From positions 186,001 through 250,000 of the forward strand of contig CALKHN010000109.1 of the NCBI GenBank assembly GCA_937991535.1: 64,000 nucleotides of DNA, given 5' to 3'. Under the pieces are notes generated by a model, which saw only the letters and a program-made list of their open reading frames with translations, did not search any database and was not told where the DNA came from. Both the position numbers and the translations under genes were made by a program. Source of the DNA: an uncultured Sphingobacteriales bacterium. Lineage in GTDB: Bacteria > Bacteroidota > Bacteroidia > Chitinophagales > Chitinophagaceae. Positions 43,398 through 52,440 of this stretch are shown one piece after another. Numbering within the stretch: position 1 is the first letter of the stretch; each line of letters begins with the position of its first letter.

Positions 43398-45173
43398 CTA
43401 TCTTCCATTCCTTCTCTTTCTTTTTTTTGTAGGCTCATATATCTTTTTTGCTTTAACAAGCATATCAAAAAACTCTGTGTGTAATGGATTGGCGATATCC
43501 ATAGACTCTTTGGTAAGCTTTAACACGTCGTCCCAGGTAGCTTTTTGCAGGTAGGGTGAACTATGAAGAAATCCTCCAAACATGCACACACTGGTAGCAA
43601 ACTTAAAATAGTAGCTCAGGCTGTCTAATGGTTTATAATTATTAATGCAACTGTACTCCTGCTTATTAATATCCTTTTTACCCGGCAAGCAATAATTAAT
43701 CGTTACTGTAGCCAGTTCGCCGCCAATGGATTGTTTTTTAACCTTATCGCTTCCCGGAACCAGTTCAAATACCGCCAGCATGGAATGCCCCGAACCTATT
43801 TCTCCTCCCTCCAAAGTGCTGCTGCTGTCTTCCAACGCTGTTCTTTTATTATCAAAGCCTATTAACCGGTAGGATTGCACAGCATCATGATTGAAGTGCA
43901 TATTAAGCGACACGTCATCTGCAACGGCATATAAGGTTTGCGTAAGCTCTTTCACCAATACTTTCTCCCCTTCCCTTTCATCATCAAGATATGCGAAATT
44001 GCCATTTCCTTTTTTTGCGAGGGCCTCAATCTTCGAATCTTTGTAATTACCCATCCCCACTCCCAGGCAGGTAAGGTAAATGCCTCCCTGTTTCATTTTA
44101 AGGATAAGACTTTCCAGTTCACTTTCAACAGAAACCCCTACATTAAAATCGCCATCTGTTGCCAGTATTACGCGGTTGTTGCCATCTTTTATAAATGTAT
44201 TATGTGCCAGCCGGTAAGCCTGCCGTATTCCGGCCTCGCCAGGCGTAAATCCTCCTGCAGCAAGATCTTCGATAGCCTGCAAAATCTTTTCTTTTCTATC
44301 GCCACTGGTAGGTGGCAGCATTACGCCGGTAACACCACCGTATACCACAATAGATACCGTATCTACCGGCCGCAGATTTTCAACCAATTTTCTAAAAGCC
44401 GACTTAAGCAACGGCAGGCGGTTGGGCATATCCATTGAACCCGATACATCTATCAGAAAAACCAGGTTACTTGGAGGAATACTATTAAGATTAAGTTTTT
44501 TGGAAGTTACCTGTACAAACAACAATTGATTCTCCCCATTCCATGGACAGGAACTCAACTGTGAACGAACAGTAAATATGCTGTCGCCGCCAGGTTCTGT
44601 GTAATTAAAATTGAAATAATTCAGCATCTCTTCAATACGAACAGCATCTTCAGGCACCTGGCTGTTCATATTAATAAACCGGCGGATATTGCTGTAGGAA
44701 GCTCCGTTTACATTAGGCGTAATACCGGTAACCGGGTTATCATCTGTTTTAACGAAATCATTTTCCACCAGCGCACTGTAAGTTTCATCTGCAACAGACA
44801 ACCTGCGCCCCGACAATGTTTTAAGGCTTGTGGTGAGTGACAACAGATAATGTTTTTGAAGACTGGCCGTATATGGCAGCATTTTCATCGTAAGCTTCTG
44901 ATATGCTGAAGTATTTACGCCTAATGAGAGCGGTTCGTATCCATCAAGGGAAAGACTAATGCTATCGGATTTTTTTACGCTGGGAATACCAAAAGCACCC
45001 CCTAACCCGCTGGAATGAAGATAACCGGTTGAATGGAGAATGATCTTTACATTTTGCAGCGGTCTATTTTTTCCATCGGTTATTTCACCGCGTAAATAAT
45101 ACTGGGCATTTACCGTTGTATAAAAACAGAGCCATCCAAAGAGTAAAGCTGCCTGTTTTATATGGCATTGCAT
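43398..45173 (-). CDS. Exported von Willebrand factor A protein (YfbK-like)
   Basis: A 591-aa protein with a signal peptide, then a carboxypeptidase-regulatory-like beta domain (YYLRGEITDGKNRPLQNVKI, ~residues 25-100). A vWA-associated segment (EEMLNYFNFNYTEPGG) follows. The vWA domain has the metal site motif VFLIDVSGSMD (~245). The C-terminal DUF3520-type region includes YRLIGFDNKR. The arrangement is that of YfbK-type proteins, probably periplasmic, binding a partner through the metal site. The very basic tail (PTKKRKRRNGR) is unusual. Function unknown. Confidence 0.85.
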   Translation of the reverse strand: MQCHIKQAALLFGWLCFYTTVNAQYYLRGEITDGKNRPLQNVKIILHSTGYLHSSGLGGAFGIPSVKKSDSISLSLDGYEPLSLGVNTSAYQKLTMKMLPYTASLQKHYLLSLTTSLKTLSGRRLSVADETYSALVENDFVKTDDNPVTGITPNVNGASYSNIRRFINMNSQVPEDAVRIEEMLNYFNFNYTEPGGDSIFTVRSQLSSCPWNGENQLLFVQVTSKKLNLNSIPPSNLVFLIDVSGSMDMPNRLPLLKSAFRKLVENLRPVDTVSIVVYGGVTGVMLPPTSGDRKEKILQAIEDLAAGGFTPGEAGIRQAYRLAHNTFIKDGNNRVILATDGDFNVGVSVESELESLILKMKQGGIYLTCLGVGMGNYKDSKIEALAKKGNGNFAYLDDEREGEKVLVKELTQTLYAVADDVSLNMHFNHDAVQSYRLIGFDNKRTALEDSSSTLEGGEIGSGHSMLAVFELVPGSDKVKKQSIGGELATVTINYCLPGKKDINKQEYSCINNYKPLDSLSYYFKFATSVCMFGGFLHSSPYLQKATWDDVLKLTKESMDIANPLHTEFFDMLVKAKKIYEPTKKRKRRNGR

Positions 45174-45235
45174 GTTATAACAGTAGTTTTAGTACATCTA
45201 ACGATATTGGATACATGATATTATTTCACAGGTCG

Positions 45236-45778
45236 TTATCCTTCTTCGGTTAGTTGATAAATCTCTTTGATATTCCTGCCTAATCCGTCGTAATCAAGTC
45301 CGTATCCTACTACAAATTTATCGGGTATAATAAACCCGCGATAATCAACAGTAGCAGGATAAATGGTGGCTTCGGGTTTGTGCAGTAAAGTACATATTTT
45401 CAAAGAGGCCGGTTGCTGGTGAAAAAGCTGCGGTAAAAACTGGCTCATTGTTTTGCCGGTATCAATAATATCTTCCAATATAATAACATCTCTTCCGAAC
45501 AAATCCATATCAAGCCCTATAGAAGTTACAACATGTCCCGAAGATTTGGTGCCCTTATAGGATGCCAGCTTTATAAAACATATCTCCGCCGGTATATTCA
45601 GCACTTTAAAAAGATCTGAAGCAAACATGAATGATCCATTCAAAATTGCGATAAACAGTGGTATTTTTCCTTCATAATCCTTTTCTATCGCTTGTGCTAT
45701 TTCCTGAATTTTATCAGCAATCGCTTCCTGCGAAATATAAGGTTCAAATTGTTTATCATGAATATGTATCAGGTGCAT
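45236..45778 (-). CDS. hpt: Hypoxanthine phosphoribosyltransferase
   Basis: A 180-aa purine-salvage enzyme joining hypoxanthine or guanine to PRPP. The PRPP-binding loop is VIILEDIIDTGKTM (~residue 98), with GSFMFASDL and SYKGTKSSG for substrate and pyrophosphate contacts. The length is typical. It starts three bases after the glucosaminidase gene ends, so the two are co-transcribed. Confidence 0.93.
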   Translation of the reverse strand: MHLIHIHDKQFEPYISQEAIADKIQEIAQAIEKDYEGKIPLFIAILNGSFMFASDLFKVLNIPAEICFIKLASYKGTKSSGHVVTSIGLDMDLFGRDVIILEDIIDTGKTMSQFLPQLFHQQPASLKICTLLHKPEATIYPATVDYRGFIIPDKFVVGYGLDYDGLGRNIKEIYQLTEEG

Positions 45779-45781
45779 GAA

Positions 45782-47017
45782 TCAATTTTTATAAATAAGC
45801 AGTTCCTGTCCGCCGCGAATGGCATCATTCGGAAGCCTGTTCCATGAGCGAACCTGATCTACCTCAACTCCGTATTTCCGGGCAATGCCAAACAAGGTTT
45901 CCTTATTTTGAACAACATGCTTTACTAATGCGGGAGCAGGCACATTAAATACAGGCGCAACTTCCTGCACTTTTGCTATTTCAGTTCTGGCGATGTTATT
46001 TTCCACATTTGCCGCTTCGCGCTCTGCCGCGTCTTTTTGTAAATACAGCTTTTGCCCTGCAACAGGTGTTTCGGTGCCCCGCAGTTGATTGTAGGCTAGT
46101 AAATTGTCTAACCGTATGGCTTCCTCCTGGGCAATATCATAAAGCGTTTCCCCCTTTGTAACCAGGTGAAACGGATTTGAGCCCTGCCGTCTTTTCCGTT
46201 GCAAAAAAATCAACTGGTCTTTGCGAACAATATCATCCGCTTCAGACAATTCATTAAATTCAAGCAGGTGCCTGTATTTAACGCCAAACTGCTCCGCAAT
46301 AGAAAGTAATGGAGTGCCTGCAACCGCTACAATTACCCTGGTATCGTTTATCCTAAATGCTTCTTCGGGATATCGCAAACGCAAAGCCCTAACCGAAGTT
46401 TCGGGTTCAGCGCTCCCACTCCCCTCTGCCGCCGTAGAAATGACAGGTATGGCATTGTTATTAACAGCATACATCGGCTGTTCATCTCCCATTTTCCGTT
46501 TTCCCAGCGCTATCAAAGTGTATAACTGCAGGTCATAAGTTTCAATAAACTTCACCAACTGCTGTGTATACTTTGGATTGGTGGCATAACCCGCTTTCTT
46601 TAATCCTTTGGCCCAATCCTGGTAATCCTCGGGATCCAACTGAAAAAGAAAAGCATAACGCGGGCTTCTTTTTAAAAAATCGGAATGATCCCTGTAAGAA
46701 TCTTCAGCCGAAGCATAGGCACGGAAACATTCTCCCCTTTCATCATCGTCATGATATACTTTACTCCCGTTCCAGCCAGACTTGCATTTAATGCCAAAGT
46801 GGTTGTTGGAACGCTTTACAAGATCACTTACACCTGCCTGTGTTTCCAAAATGCCCTGTGCAAGCTTAATGGAAGCAGGCACACCTGTACGCTGCATTTC
46901 CTGTATAGCCAGAAACTTATAAGTATTAATGTATTGTATAATATCTGCATTTTGGGCCGTTAAAGCGCTATAGCTAAAAACAGACAATATCAAAAGGATG
47001 TTTACTTTTTTGATCAT
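45782..47017 (-). CDS. Glucosaminidase with LysM domains (peptidoglycan hydrolase)
   Basis: A 411-aa exported protein. The signal peptide (ILLILSVFSYSALTAQ) is followed by a mannosyl-glycoprotein endo-beta-N-acetylglucosaminidase domain (~residues 25-170): GVPASIKLAQGILETQAG with the catalytic Glu, SNNHFGIKC and GYATNPKY. Two clear LysM modules follow (HLVTKGETLYDIAQ and HVVQNKETLFGIARKYG), plus a weaker third (VAVAGTPLLSIAEQFG). It cleaves peptidoglycan sugar chains outside the inner membrane. It lies in a run methyltransferase-glucosaminidase-hpt. Confidence 0.9.
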   Translation of the reverse strand: MIKKVNILLILSVFSYSALTAQNADIIQYINTYKFLAIQEMQRTGVPASIKLAQGILETQAGVSDLVKRSNNHFGIKCKSGWNGSKVYHDDDERGECFRAYASAEDSYRDHSDFLKRSPRYAFLFQLDPEDYQDWAKGLKKAGYATNPKYTQQLVKFIETYDLQLYTLIALGKRKMGDEQPMYAVNNNAIPVISTAAEGSGSAEPETSVRALRLRYPEEAFRINDTRVIVAVAGTPLLSIAEQFGVKYRHLLEFNELSEADDIVRKDQLIFLQRKRRQGSNPFHLVTKGETLYDIAQEEAIRLDNLLAYNQLRGTETPVAGQKLYLQKDAAEREAANVENNIARTEIAKVQEVAPVFNVPAPALVKHVVQNKETLFGIARKYGVEVDQVRSWNRLPNDAIRGGQELLIYKN

Positions 47018-47029
47018 AGATTCGGTATT

Positions 47030-47668
47030 CTATTTTTTTTGTATCAGCATCAACCCGTCTCTAACGGTTAATAATACTTGTTCAACCCTGTTGTCTTTCT
47101 TTACATGTTCATTAAATGCATGCATGGCTTTTGCATTTTTTCCTTCTATTCTTTTTTCAAGCACCTCGCCGTGAAACAACACGTTATCGGCTATTATTAA
47201 ACCGCCAGGTCTCAAGCGGGGCAACACCATTTCATAATAATGAATGTAATTCACTTTATCCGCATCTATAAATACCAGGTCCCATTTTTCATTCAATGCA
47301 GGAATAATCTCCAGTGCATTCCCAACCTGCAATTTAATGCGATCCTTCATAGGGCTTTTGTTAAAAAAATCAAGTGCTTTCGATGCATCCTCTTCACGCA
47401 ATTCAATGGTATACAATATTCCCTCATCAGCAAGCCCTTCCCCAAGACACAATGCACTATATCCTGTAAATGTGCCTATTTCCAATATGCGTGAGGGCCG
47501 GATTATCCGGCTTAGCATGGTCAGCAATTTTCCCTGCACCTGCCCGCTAAGCATATGTGCATGCGCATGGTTTTCTTTGGTATAAGCCGCTATTTCCCGC
47601 AACAAGTCGTTTTCGCCTGTTGTAAACTGCTCCGAGTAAACCTGCGCAAGAACGTTAAGTATTTCCAC
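47030..47668 (-). CDS. SAM-dependent O-methyltransferase (caffeoyl-CoA OMT family)
   Basis: A 212-aa class I methyltransferase with SAM motif ILEIGTFTGYSALCLGEGL (~residue 60), YTIELREEDA, metal/substrate motif VFIDADKVNY, and IIADNVLFHGEV. Related bacterial enzymes methylate catechol-like hydroxyls. The start is GTG (47666-47668), the only reasonable one, with a −7 box only 15 bases upstream, so the leader is very short. The glucosaminidase gene follows by 12 bases. Confidence 0.87.
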   Translation of the reverse strand: MEILNVLAQVYSEQFTTGENDLLREIAAYTKENHAHAHMLSGQVQGKLLTMLSRIIRPSRILEIGTFTGYSALCLGEGLADEGILYTIELREEDASKALDFFNKSPMKDRIKLQVGNALEIIPALNEKWDLVFIDADKVNYIHYYEMVLPRLRPGGLIIADNVLFHGEVLEKRIEGKNAKAMHAFNEHVKKDNRVEQVLLTVRDGLMLIQKK

Positions 47669-47682
47669 AGCACTCCTTTCGG

Positions 47683-47690
47683 CAAAGGTA
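47683..47690 (-). promoter_or_regulatory. −7 box (TACCTTTG) for the methyltransferase operon
   Basis: Perfect TAnnTTTG on the minus strand, 15 bases before the GTG start, implying a nearly leaderless transcript. Confidence 0.5.
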
Positions 47691-47773
47691 AGCTATCAAC
47701 GAATCTTCTTTGATGAGATTGCCTTATCTTCCTTTTTCAACAGATTTACCTCATTTTTGTGTAAACATGGTAT

Positions 47774-49057
47774 ATGAACAGCAACAACCCCTTTATTTCT
47801 GCTTCCGAAGCAGTGCAATGCATACAATCGGGCAACCGTGTGTTTTTACATGGCAGCGCGGCCACACCCGTAACCTTAATAGAAGCCATGCAGAACAGGC
47901 ATGAAGAACTAAAAAATGTAGAATTGGTAAGCATTACCAACCTGGGGGATATAGATTTCAACAAACCAGAGTACCGGAAAAGCTTCTTTTTTAATTCGTT
48001 GTTCGTGTCGGCTAATACGCGTGCTGTGGCAAACAGCAGAGACGGCGATTATGTTCCTATTTTTTTAAGCGAGATCCCGCAACTTTTCAGGAAATCCATA
48101 TTACCCATTGATGTGGCCCTGGTACAGGTATCGCCACCCGATGTGCACGGGTACTGCTCCTTAGGCACTTCGGTTGATATTGCCCGTTCGGCAGTGGATA
48201 CCGCTAAAATAGTTGTTGCGCAGGTAAATCCCAATATGCCCCGCACGCATGGAGAAGGGTTTCTGCATACAAGCAAAATAAATGCGCTGGTTTGGGATGA
48301 AAGCAGTCTTCCGGAAGTGGATTATTCTCAAAAGGTGAGCAGCAGTGTTGAGAAAATCGGTCTTCATGTAGCCTCTCTAATTGAGGATGGCGCTTGTTTA
48401 CAAATGGGGATCGGCGTTATTCCCGACCAGGTTTTAAAAAATCTTGGCAATCATAAAAACCTTGGCTTACACACCGAAATGTTGTCGGATGGCGTTATAC
48501 CGCTTCTCGAAAAAGGCGCTATCAACAACAGCCGGAAAAAACTGAACATTGGACGGTCGGTTACCGGATTCATGGTGGGCACGCGAAAGCTGTACGATTT
48601 TGTACACGATAACCCCTCCATACGGGTAATGGATATCGGCTATGTAAATGATGCCAGCAATATCCGTAAAAATCCACGGGCAACAGCTATCAACAGCGCC
48701 ATTGAAATTGATCTTACCGGGCAGGTATGCGCCGATTCTATTGGCACGTACCAGTTTTCGGGCATTGGGGGCCAAATGGACTTTATGCGGGGCGCTTCTT
48801 TATCCGAAAACGGGAAACCCATTATTGCCTTACCATCTGTTACGTCCAAAGGGATATCCCGTATTGTGCCTTTTTTAAAAGAAGGCGCCGGGGTAGTTAC
48901 CACACGGGGGCATGTGCATTGGGTAGTTACAGAATTCGGGATCGTGGATCTGTTTGGGAAGAATTTAAAGCAAAGAGCGAAAGCGCTCATCCATATCGCT
49001 CACCCCGATCACCGTGAAACGCTGGAAAAAGCATTTCACTCCAGGTTTAAATCTTAA
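47774..49057 (+). CDS. Acetyl-CoA hydrolase/transferase (CoA-transferase family)
   Basis: A 427-aa cytoplasmic enzyme of CoA-transferase family I, similar to 4-hydroxybutyrate or acetate CoA-transferases. Marks are VFLHGSAATP at the N-terminus, VDVALVQVSPPDVHGYCSLG, the catalytic Glu in LHTEMLSDG (~residue 235) and FSGIGGQMDFMRGA near 335. It moves CoA between acetate and another acid or hydrolyses acetyl-CoA. It starts 105 bases from the divergent methyltransferase gene. Confidence 0.88.
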   Translation: MNSNNPFISASEAVQCIQSGNRVFLHGSAATPVTLIEAMQNRHEELKNVELVSITNLGDIDFNKPEYRKSFFFNSLFVSANTRAVANSRDGDYVPIFLSEIPQLFRKSILPIDVALVQVSPPDVHGYCSLGTSVDIARSAVDTAKIVVAQVNPNMPRTHGEGFLHTSKINALVWDESSLPEVDYSQKVSSSVEKIGLHVASLIEDGACLQMGIGVIPDQVLKNLGNHKNLGLHTEMLSDGVIPLLEKGAINNSRKKLNIGRSVTGFMVGTRKLYDFVHDNPSIRVMDIGYVNDASNIRKNPRATAINSAIEIDLTGQVCADSIGTYQFSGIGGQMDFMRGASLSENGKPIIALPSVTSKGISRIVPFLKEGAGVVTTRGHVHWVVTEFGIVDLFGKNLKQRAKALIHIAHPDHRETLEKAFHSRFKS

Positions 49058-49106
49058 TTTGCATTCCGTTTATTGCGCCAATGGGCACAGCGGGGAATAT
49101 CATTAT

Positions 49107-50099
49107 ATGAACCATACCGTTTCAAAAAACAACAGCATAGTTATTACAGGTGCAGCGGGTTTTATCGGCAGTTGCCTGGTATCGTTTCTAAACAGCACGG
49201 GATTTGAGAATCTTATCCTGGTAGATGAATTTGAAAGAAACGACAAGTTTAATAATCTCAGGAATAAAAAATATACGTATAAAATAGACAGGGATCTTTT
49301 TTTTGAATGGCTGCATCAAAATAGGCCAAATATTGATTTTGTTTTTCATTTGGGTGCACGTACAGACACTACTGAGTTTGATTACGCCGTACACCAGCGA
49401 CTGAACGTGGAATACTCCCAGGATATATGGAATTACTGCGTATTGAATAACATTCCCATTGTGTACGCATCCTCTGCAGCCACATACGGATCCGGCGCCC
49501 TGGGTTATAATGATGATCATGATATTGTGAAAAAACTTGAGCCACTGAACCCTTACGGCATTTCAAAAAATGAATTTGATAAATGGGTGCTTCACCAGCA
49601 CAGTGTGCCGCCATTTTGGGCCGGGCTAAAATTTTTTAATGTATACGGACCCAATGAATACCACAAAGGACGCATGGCCAGCGTGGTATTCCATGCCTTT
49701 AACCAGGTAAAGCAAAAAGGATATGTGAACCTGTTCAAATCGCACCGGCCCGATTATGCGGATGGCAAACAATTGCGCGACTTTGTGTATGTAAAGGATG
49801 TACTGAATATTTGTTACTGGCTGATGGAAAACCAGCCAGGTTCTGCGCTTTATAATCTCGGCGCCGGCAAAGCAAGGAGTTTTTATGACCTGGCCCTTGC
49901 CACATTTGCGGCAATGGGCATACCGCCCGATATTCGTTTTATTGATATGCCGGAAGACATTCGCGACAAATACCAGTATTTTACAGAAGCGAATATGGTT
50001 AAACTAAAAGCGGCTGGTTATACAAATACCTTTTATAGTCTTGAGGAAGGTATTGATGATTATGTAAAAAATTATTTAATTACCGGAAATTACTATTAG
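49107..50099 (+). CDS. rfaD: ADP-L-glycero-D-manno-heptose-6-epimerase
   Basis: A short-chain-type sugar-nucleotide epimerase that makes the heptose used in lipopolysaccharide core. The start MNHTVSKNNSIVITGAAGFIG is chosen because the NAD motif GAAGFIG must lie near the N-terminus; the frame extends back to 49014 but that part overlaps the previous gene. Also visible: HLGARTDTTEFD, ASSAATYG and the YGISK catalytic pair, with DYADGKQLRDFVYVKD. About 330 aa, standard length. proC follows by two bases. Confidence 0.92.
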   Translation: MNHTVSKNNSIVITGAAGFIGSCLVSFLNSTGFENLILVDEFERNDKFNNLRNKKYTYKIDRDLFFEWLHQNRPNIDFVFHLGARTDTTEFDYAVHQRLNVEYSQDIWNYCVLNNIPIVYASSAATYGSGALGYNDDHDIVKKLEPLNPYGISKNEFDKWVLHQHSVPPFWAGLKFFNVYGPNEYHKGRMASVVFHAFNQVKQKGYVNLFKSHRPDYADGKQLRDFVYVKDVLNICYWLMENQPGSALYNLGAGKARSFYDLALATFAAMGIPPDIRFIDMPEDIRDKYQYFTEANMVKLKAAGYTNTFYSLEEGIDDYVKNYLITGNYY

Positions 50100-50101
50100 C
50101 G

Positions 50102-50905
50102 ATGAATAAAAAAATAGCCATCATTGGCGGCGGTAACCTTGGTACTGCTATTGCGGAAGGACTGATCCAAAGCGACTTTGTTTTGCCTGGTCATATTTTG
50201 ATCACCAAAAGAAATCTTTCAACCCTCCGGTACCTCGAAGAACAAGGCGTGCTGGTAAGTAACGACAATGCCGAAGCGCTTCGTTTTGCCGACATGGTTA
50301 TTCTTGCAGTAAAACCTTTCCAGGTTGATGATGTACTGGGCGCCGTTAAACCCCTTTTTGATGAAAACCGGCATGTACTGGTTTCGGTGGTCACGGGCAT
50401 ATCCACCGCGCACATCCACGGTATTTTACATAAAAAAATATCAACCGTGAGGGCTATGCCCAATACGGCCATCGCTATACAGCAAAGCATGACCTGTATA
50501 AGTGCAAGAGATATTACCAGCGAGCAGTTGGATTATGTGAAAGACATCTTCAACCAGTTGGGACTGGTGGCTGTAATTGAAGAAAAGCTGATGGATGCCG
50601 CAACCGTATTGGCCGCATGCGGCACGGCATATGCCATGCGTTATATCCGCGCCAATATCCAGGGCGGTATTGAAATTGGTTTTGATGCCGCTACCGCCAG
50701 TCTGATTGCCGCCCAAACAGTAAAAGGCGCCGCGCAGTTATTGCTTCAGAAAAATTCGCATCCCGAGCAGGAAATAGACAAGGTAACCACACCTAAGGGC
50801 TGTACCATAGCCGGGCTCAACGAGATGGAACACCAGGGCTTCAGTTCTTCGCTCATTAAAGGTATTGTAGCGAGCTATGATAAGATTGCGGGGGACAATA
50901 GATAG
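50102..50905 (+). CDS. proC: Pyrroline-5-carboxylate reductase
   Basis: A 267-aa enzyme for the last step of proline synthesis, reducing P5C with NAD(P)H. The Rossmann motif IIGGGNLGTAIAEGL is at residues 6-20, with VILAVKPFQ, VRAMPNTAIAI and the C-terminal TTPKGCTIAGLNEME signature. The length is normal. It starts two bases after rfaD and is probably co-transcribed. A degenerate array of ATTTCTG-like heptads follows its stop. Confidence 0.93.
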   Translation: MNKKIAIIGGGNLGTAIAEGLIQSDFVLPGHILITKRNLSTLRYLEEQGVLVSNDNAEALRFADMVILAVKPFQVDDVLGAVKPLFDENRHVLVSVVTGISTAHIHGILHKKISTVRAMPNTAIAIQQSMTCISARDITSEQLDYVKDIFNQLGLVAVIEEKLMDAATVLAACGTAYAMRYIRANIQGGIEIGFDAATASLIAAQTVKGAAQLLLQKNSHPEQEIDKVTTPKGCTIAGLNEMEHQGFSSSLIKGIVASYDKIAGDNR

Positions 50906-50906
50906 G

Positions 50907-51052
50907 GTGAGTATTTCTGATTTTTGATTTGTTGATTTCTGATTTGGGGATTTCTGATTTTTTAGATCATCGTGTACCCCTTCGAATTTCGGATTTTTAG
51001 TTTCTGGTTTGAAATTTGTTTGGTTCTTGTTTTTTGTGATTTGGTTCTTCTG
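50907..51052. repeat. Degenerate heptad array after proC
   Basis: Units such as ATTTCTG, ATTTTTG, GATTTCT, GATTTGG, TGATTTT follow the proC stop with period 7. The 15-mer TTTTTGTGATTTGGT is at 51031-51045 (shared with 18003 and 61695). The rest of the ~350-base gap to 51262 shows no gene. Confidence 0.7.
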
Positions 51053-51261
51053 CTCGTAATGCTGTAATACCAGGTTGATGCTAAGCTGCTGCTTGATGTC
51101 TTTAACCTCCTAACCTCAATTAAAAAAAACATTTGACTACATATCTGTTGTAAACCTAATAGATAAATCTTAATATGACAAAACTTTTATACCTTCGTTA
51201 CGATACTTATGTCGTGTAAATTCGCAGTATTGATTATTTACCTGTATTATTTGATACACAT

Positions 51262-51603
51262 ATGAAGTCAACTACGTTCGGAAAACGCCTCGGTGAAGTA
51301 AGAAAAGTAAAGAAGATGAGCCAGGACGAGCTGGCAAAAAAATTAAATGTACATGGCGCTGTTATCGGCCGCTATGAACGCGATGAAGTAAAACCTTCCA
51401 TTGAAGTAGCTGCCGCTATTGCTGATGCCCTGGAAGTATCTCTGGATTACCTGGTTGGCAATACTGATTTGCTGCTGGAAAAAAATGTAGTGAATAAAAT
51501 TATTGATATTCAAAAGCTGGGGCAGGAAGATAAAGCACATGTGTTTGCCATGCTGGATGCTTTTCTGCAATCGCATAAAGCCAAAAAAGTCTTTGCCTCT
51601 TAA
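51262..51603 (+). CDS. XRE-family helix-turn-helix transcriptional regulator
   Basis: A 113-aa cytoplasmic DNA-binding protein. The Cro/CI-type HTH spans residues ~5-62 (LGEVRKVKKMSQDELAKKLN, GAVIGRYERDEVKPS, LEVSLDYLVG). The C-terminal part is a short alpha-helical stretch with a basic end. It precedes an antitoxin/toxin pair by 11 bases and may regulate it. It marks the left border of the accessory island. Confidence 0.85.
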   Translation: MKSTTFGKRLGEVRKVKKMSQDELAKKLNVHGAVIGRYERDEVKPSIEVAAAIADALEVSLDYLVGNTDLLLEKNVVNKIIDIQKLGQEDKAHVFAMLDAFLQSHKAKKVFAS

Positions 51604-51614
51604 AAATTTATGTT

Positions 51615-51833
51615 ATGCCCGATACATTACACCTGCGTATTAAAAAGCAATATGCCGCGGCTTTGATTGAAGATCTTATCAAAGTGGATGCTGTAGAATC
51701 TGTGGAAGAAGATGCCATTGAGCTTACTCCGGCTCAGAAAGCTGCGCTGGATAAAGAACTGGATGCTATTAAAAACAATCCCGGCTATTTATTAAAGTGG
51801 GATGATATCAAACACCGGTATAAAAAACCATAA
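51615..51833 (+). CDS. Antitoxin of a RelE/ParE-type module
   Basis: A 72-aa acidic protein: MPDTLHLRIKKQYAAALIED forms a strand-helix, then EDAIELTPAQKAALDKELD and the tail NPGYLLKWDDIKHRYKK, which looks like the toxin-wrapping end of addiction-module antitoxins of this size. Its TAA shares a base with the toxin start, so the two are coupled. No DNA-binding domain is obvious; the upstream XRE protein may supply that. Confidence 0.75.
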   Translation: MPDTLHLRIKKQYAAALIEDLIKVDAVESVEEDAIELTPAQKAALDKELDAIKNNPGYLLKWDDIKHRYKKP

Positions 51834-52123
51834 TGCCGCCCTATACCATTAACATTACCCCAACTGCAAGTAACGATTTAACCGATGCTGTTGAATATTA
51901 TAACCTCCAGGCTGAAGACCTTGGATACCGCTTTGCTGACCTGGTTGAAGCATATTTAAACCGTATTGCCCTTACGCCCACCGCTTCGGCTGTCCGGTAC
52001 CGTAATATCCGGTGCAAGCCTATGGCTACTTTCCCTTACCTCATTATGTTCACCATTGACGAACCCGGTCACACCGTTCATATCCTCCGTTTCTTCCACA
52101 CCAGCCATCAACCACTCTGGTAA
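51833..52123 (+). CDS. RelE/ParE-family toxin
   Basis: A 96-aa protein with the ParE/RelE-fold order of elements: ITPTASNDLTDAVEYYNLQAE (helix), FADLVEAYLNRIALTP, then the strands YRNIRCKPMATFPYLIMFTI and HTVHILRFFHTSHQP. Such toxins inhibit gyrase (ParE) or cleave mRNA (RelE). The final HTSHQPLW is typical of ParE-like members in Bacteroidota. Start overlaps the antitoxin stop by one base. Confidence 0.82.
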   Translation: MPPYTINITPTASNDLTDAVEYYNLQAEDLGYRFADLVEAYLNRIALTPTASAVRYRNIRCKPMATFPYLIMFTIDEPGHTVHILRFFHTSHQPLW

Positions 52124-52259
52124 AAACTTTGCACAGCAGCATTAAAAACATTGGATGTAATTGCCCCCCTTTACAACGGCACAAGCGGGACGCTTGCGCC
52201 TGACACCGGAGTATTTTTAACACGCCTCATATCATTAGCCCATATGCTCGCGCTACATA

Positions 52260-52440
52260 GGTGTTCCGCTCTCCATCCTTTACACCGCCCCTGCCTGGTG
52301 TTGTCACCAGCGGGATAACCCATTCTGCTTTTAAGGCAATCACTGCTTCCTTCATATCGCTACCGGATCAAATATCACCTCTTGTTGTTGGTGATGCCGG
52401 CACACATTGCCATCTCACGAACACCAACAACGGCGGGCGT
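52260..52440. mobile_element. Truncated copy of the 240-bp inverted-repeat element
   Basis: From GGTGTTCCGC at 52260 the sequence matches the element at 54648-54887 through the block ACCAGCGGGATAACCCATTC and on to the ACAACGGCGG motif. It ends inside the Rhs frame without the right terminal repeat. The Rhs frame runs into it (last residues RRCWCS are element-derived). Confidence 0.65.

Noticed and set aside
43938..44438. Long plus frame opposite the vWA gene
   Set aside because: Antisense shadow of a well-supported gene.
49014..49106. Longer start for rfaD
   Set aside because: It overlaps the CoA-transferase gene, and the NAD motif would lie too far from the N-terminus.
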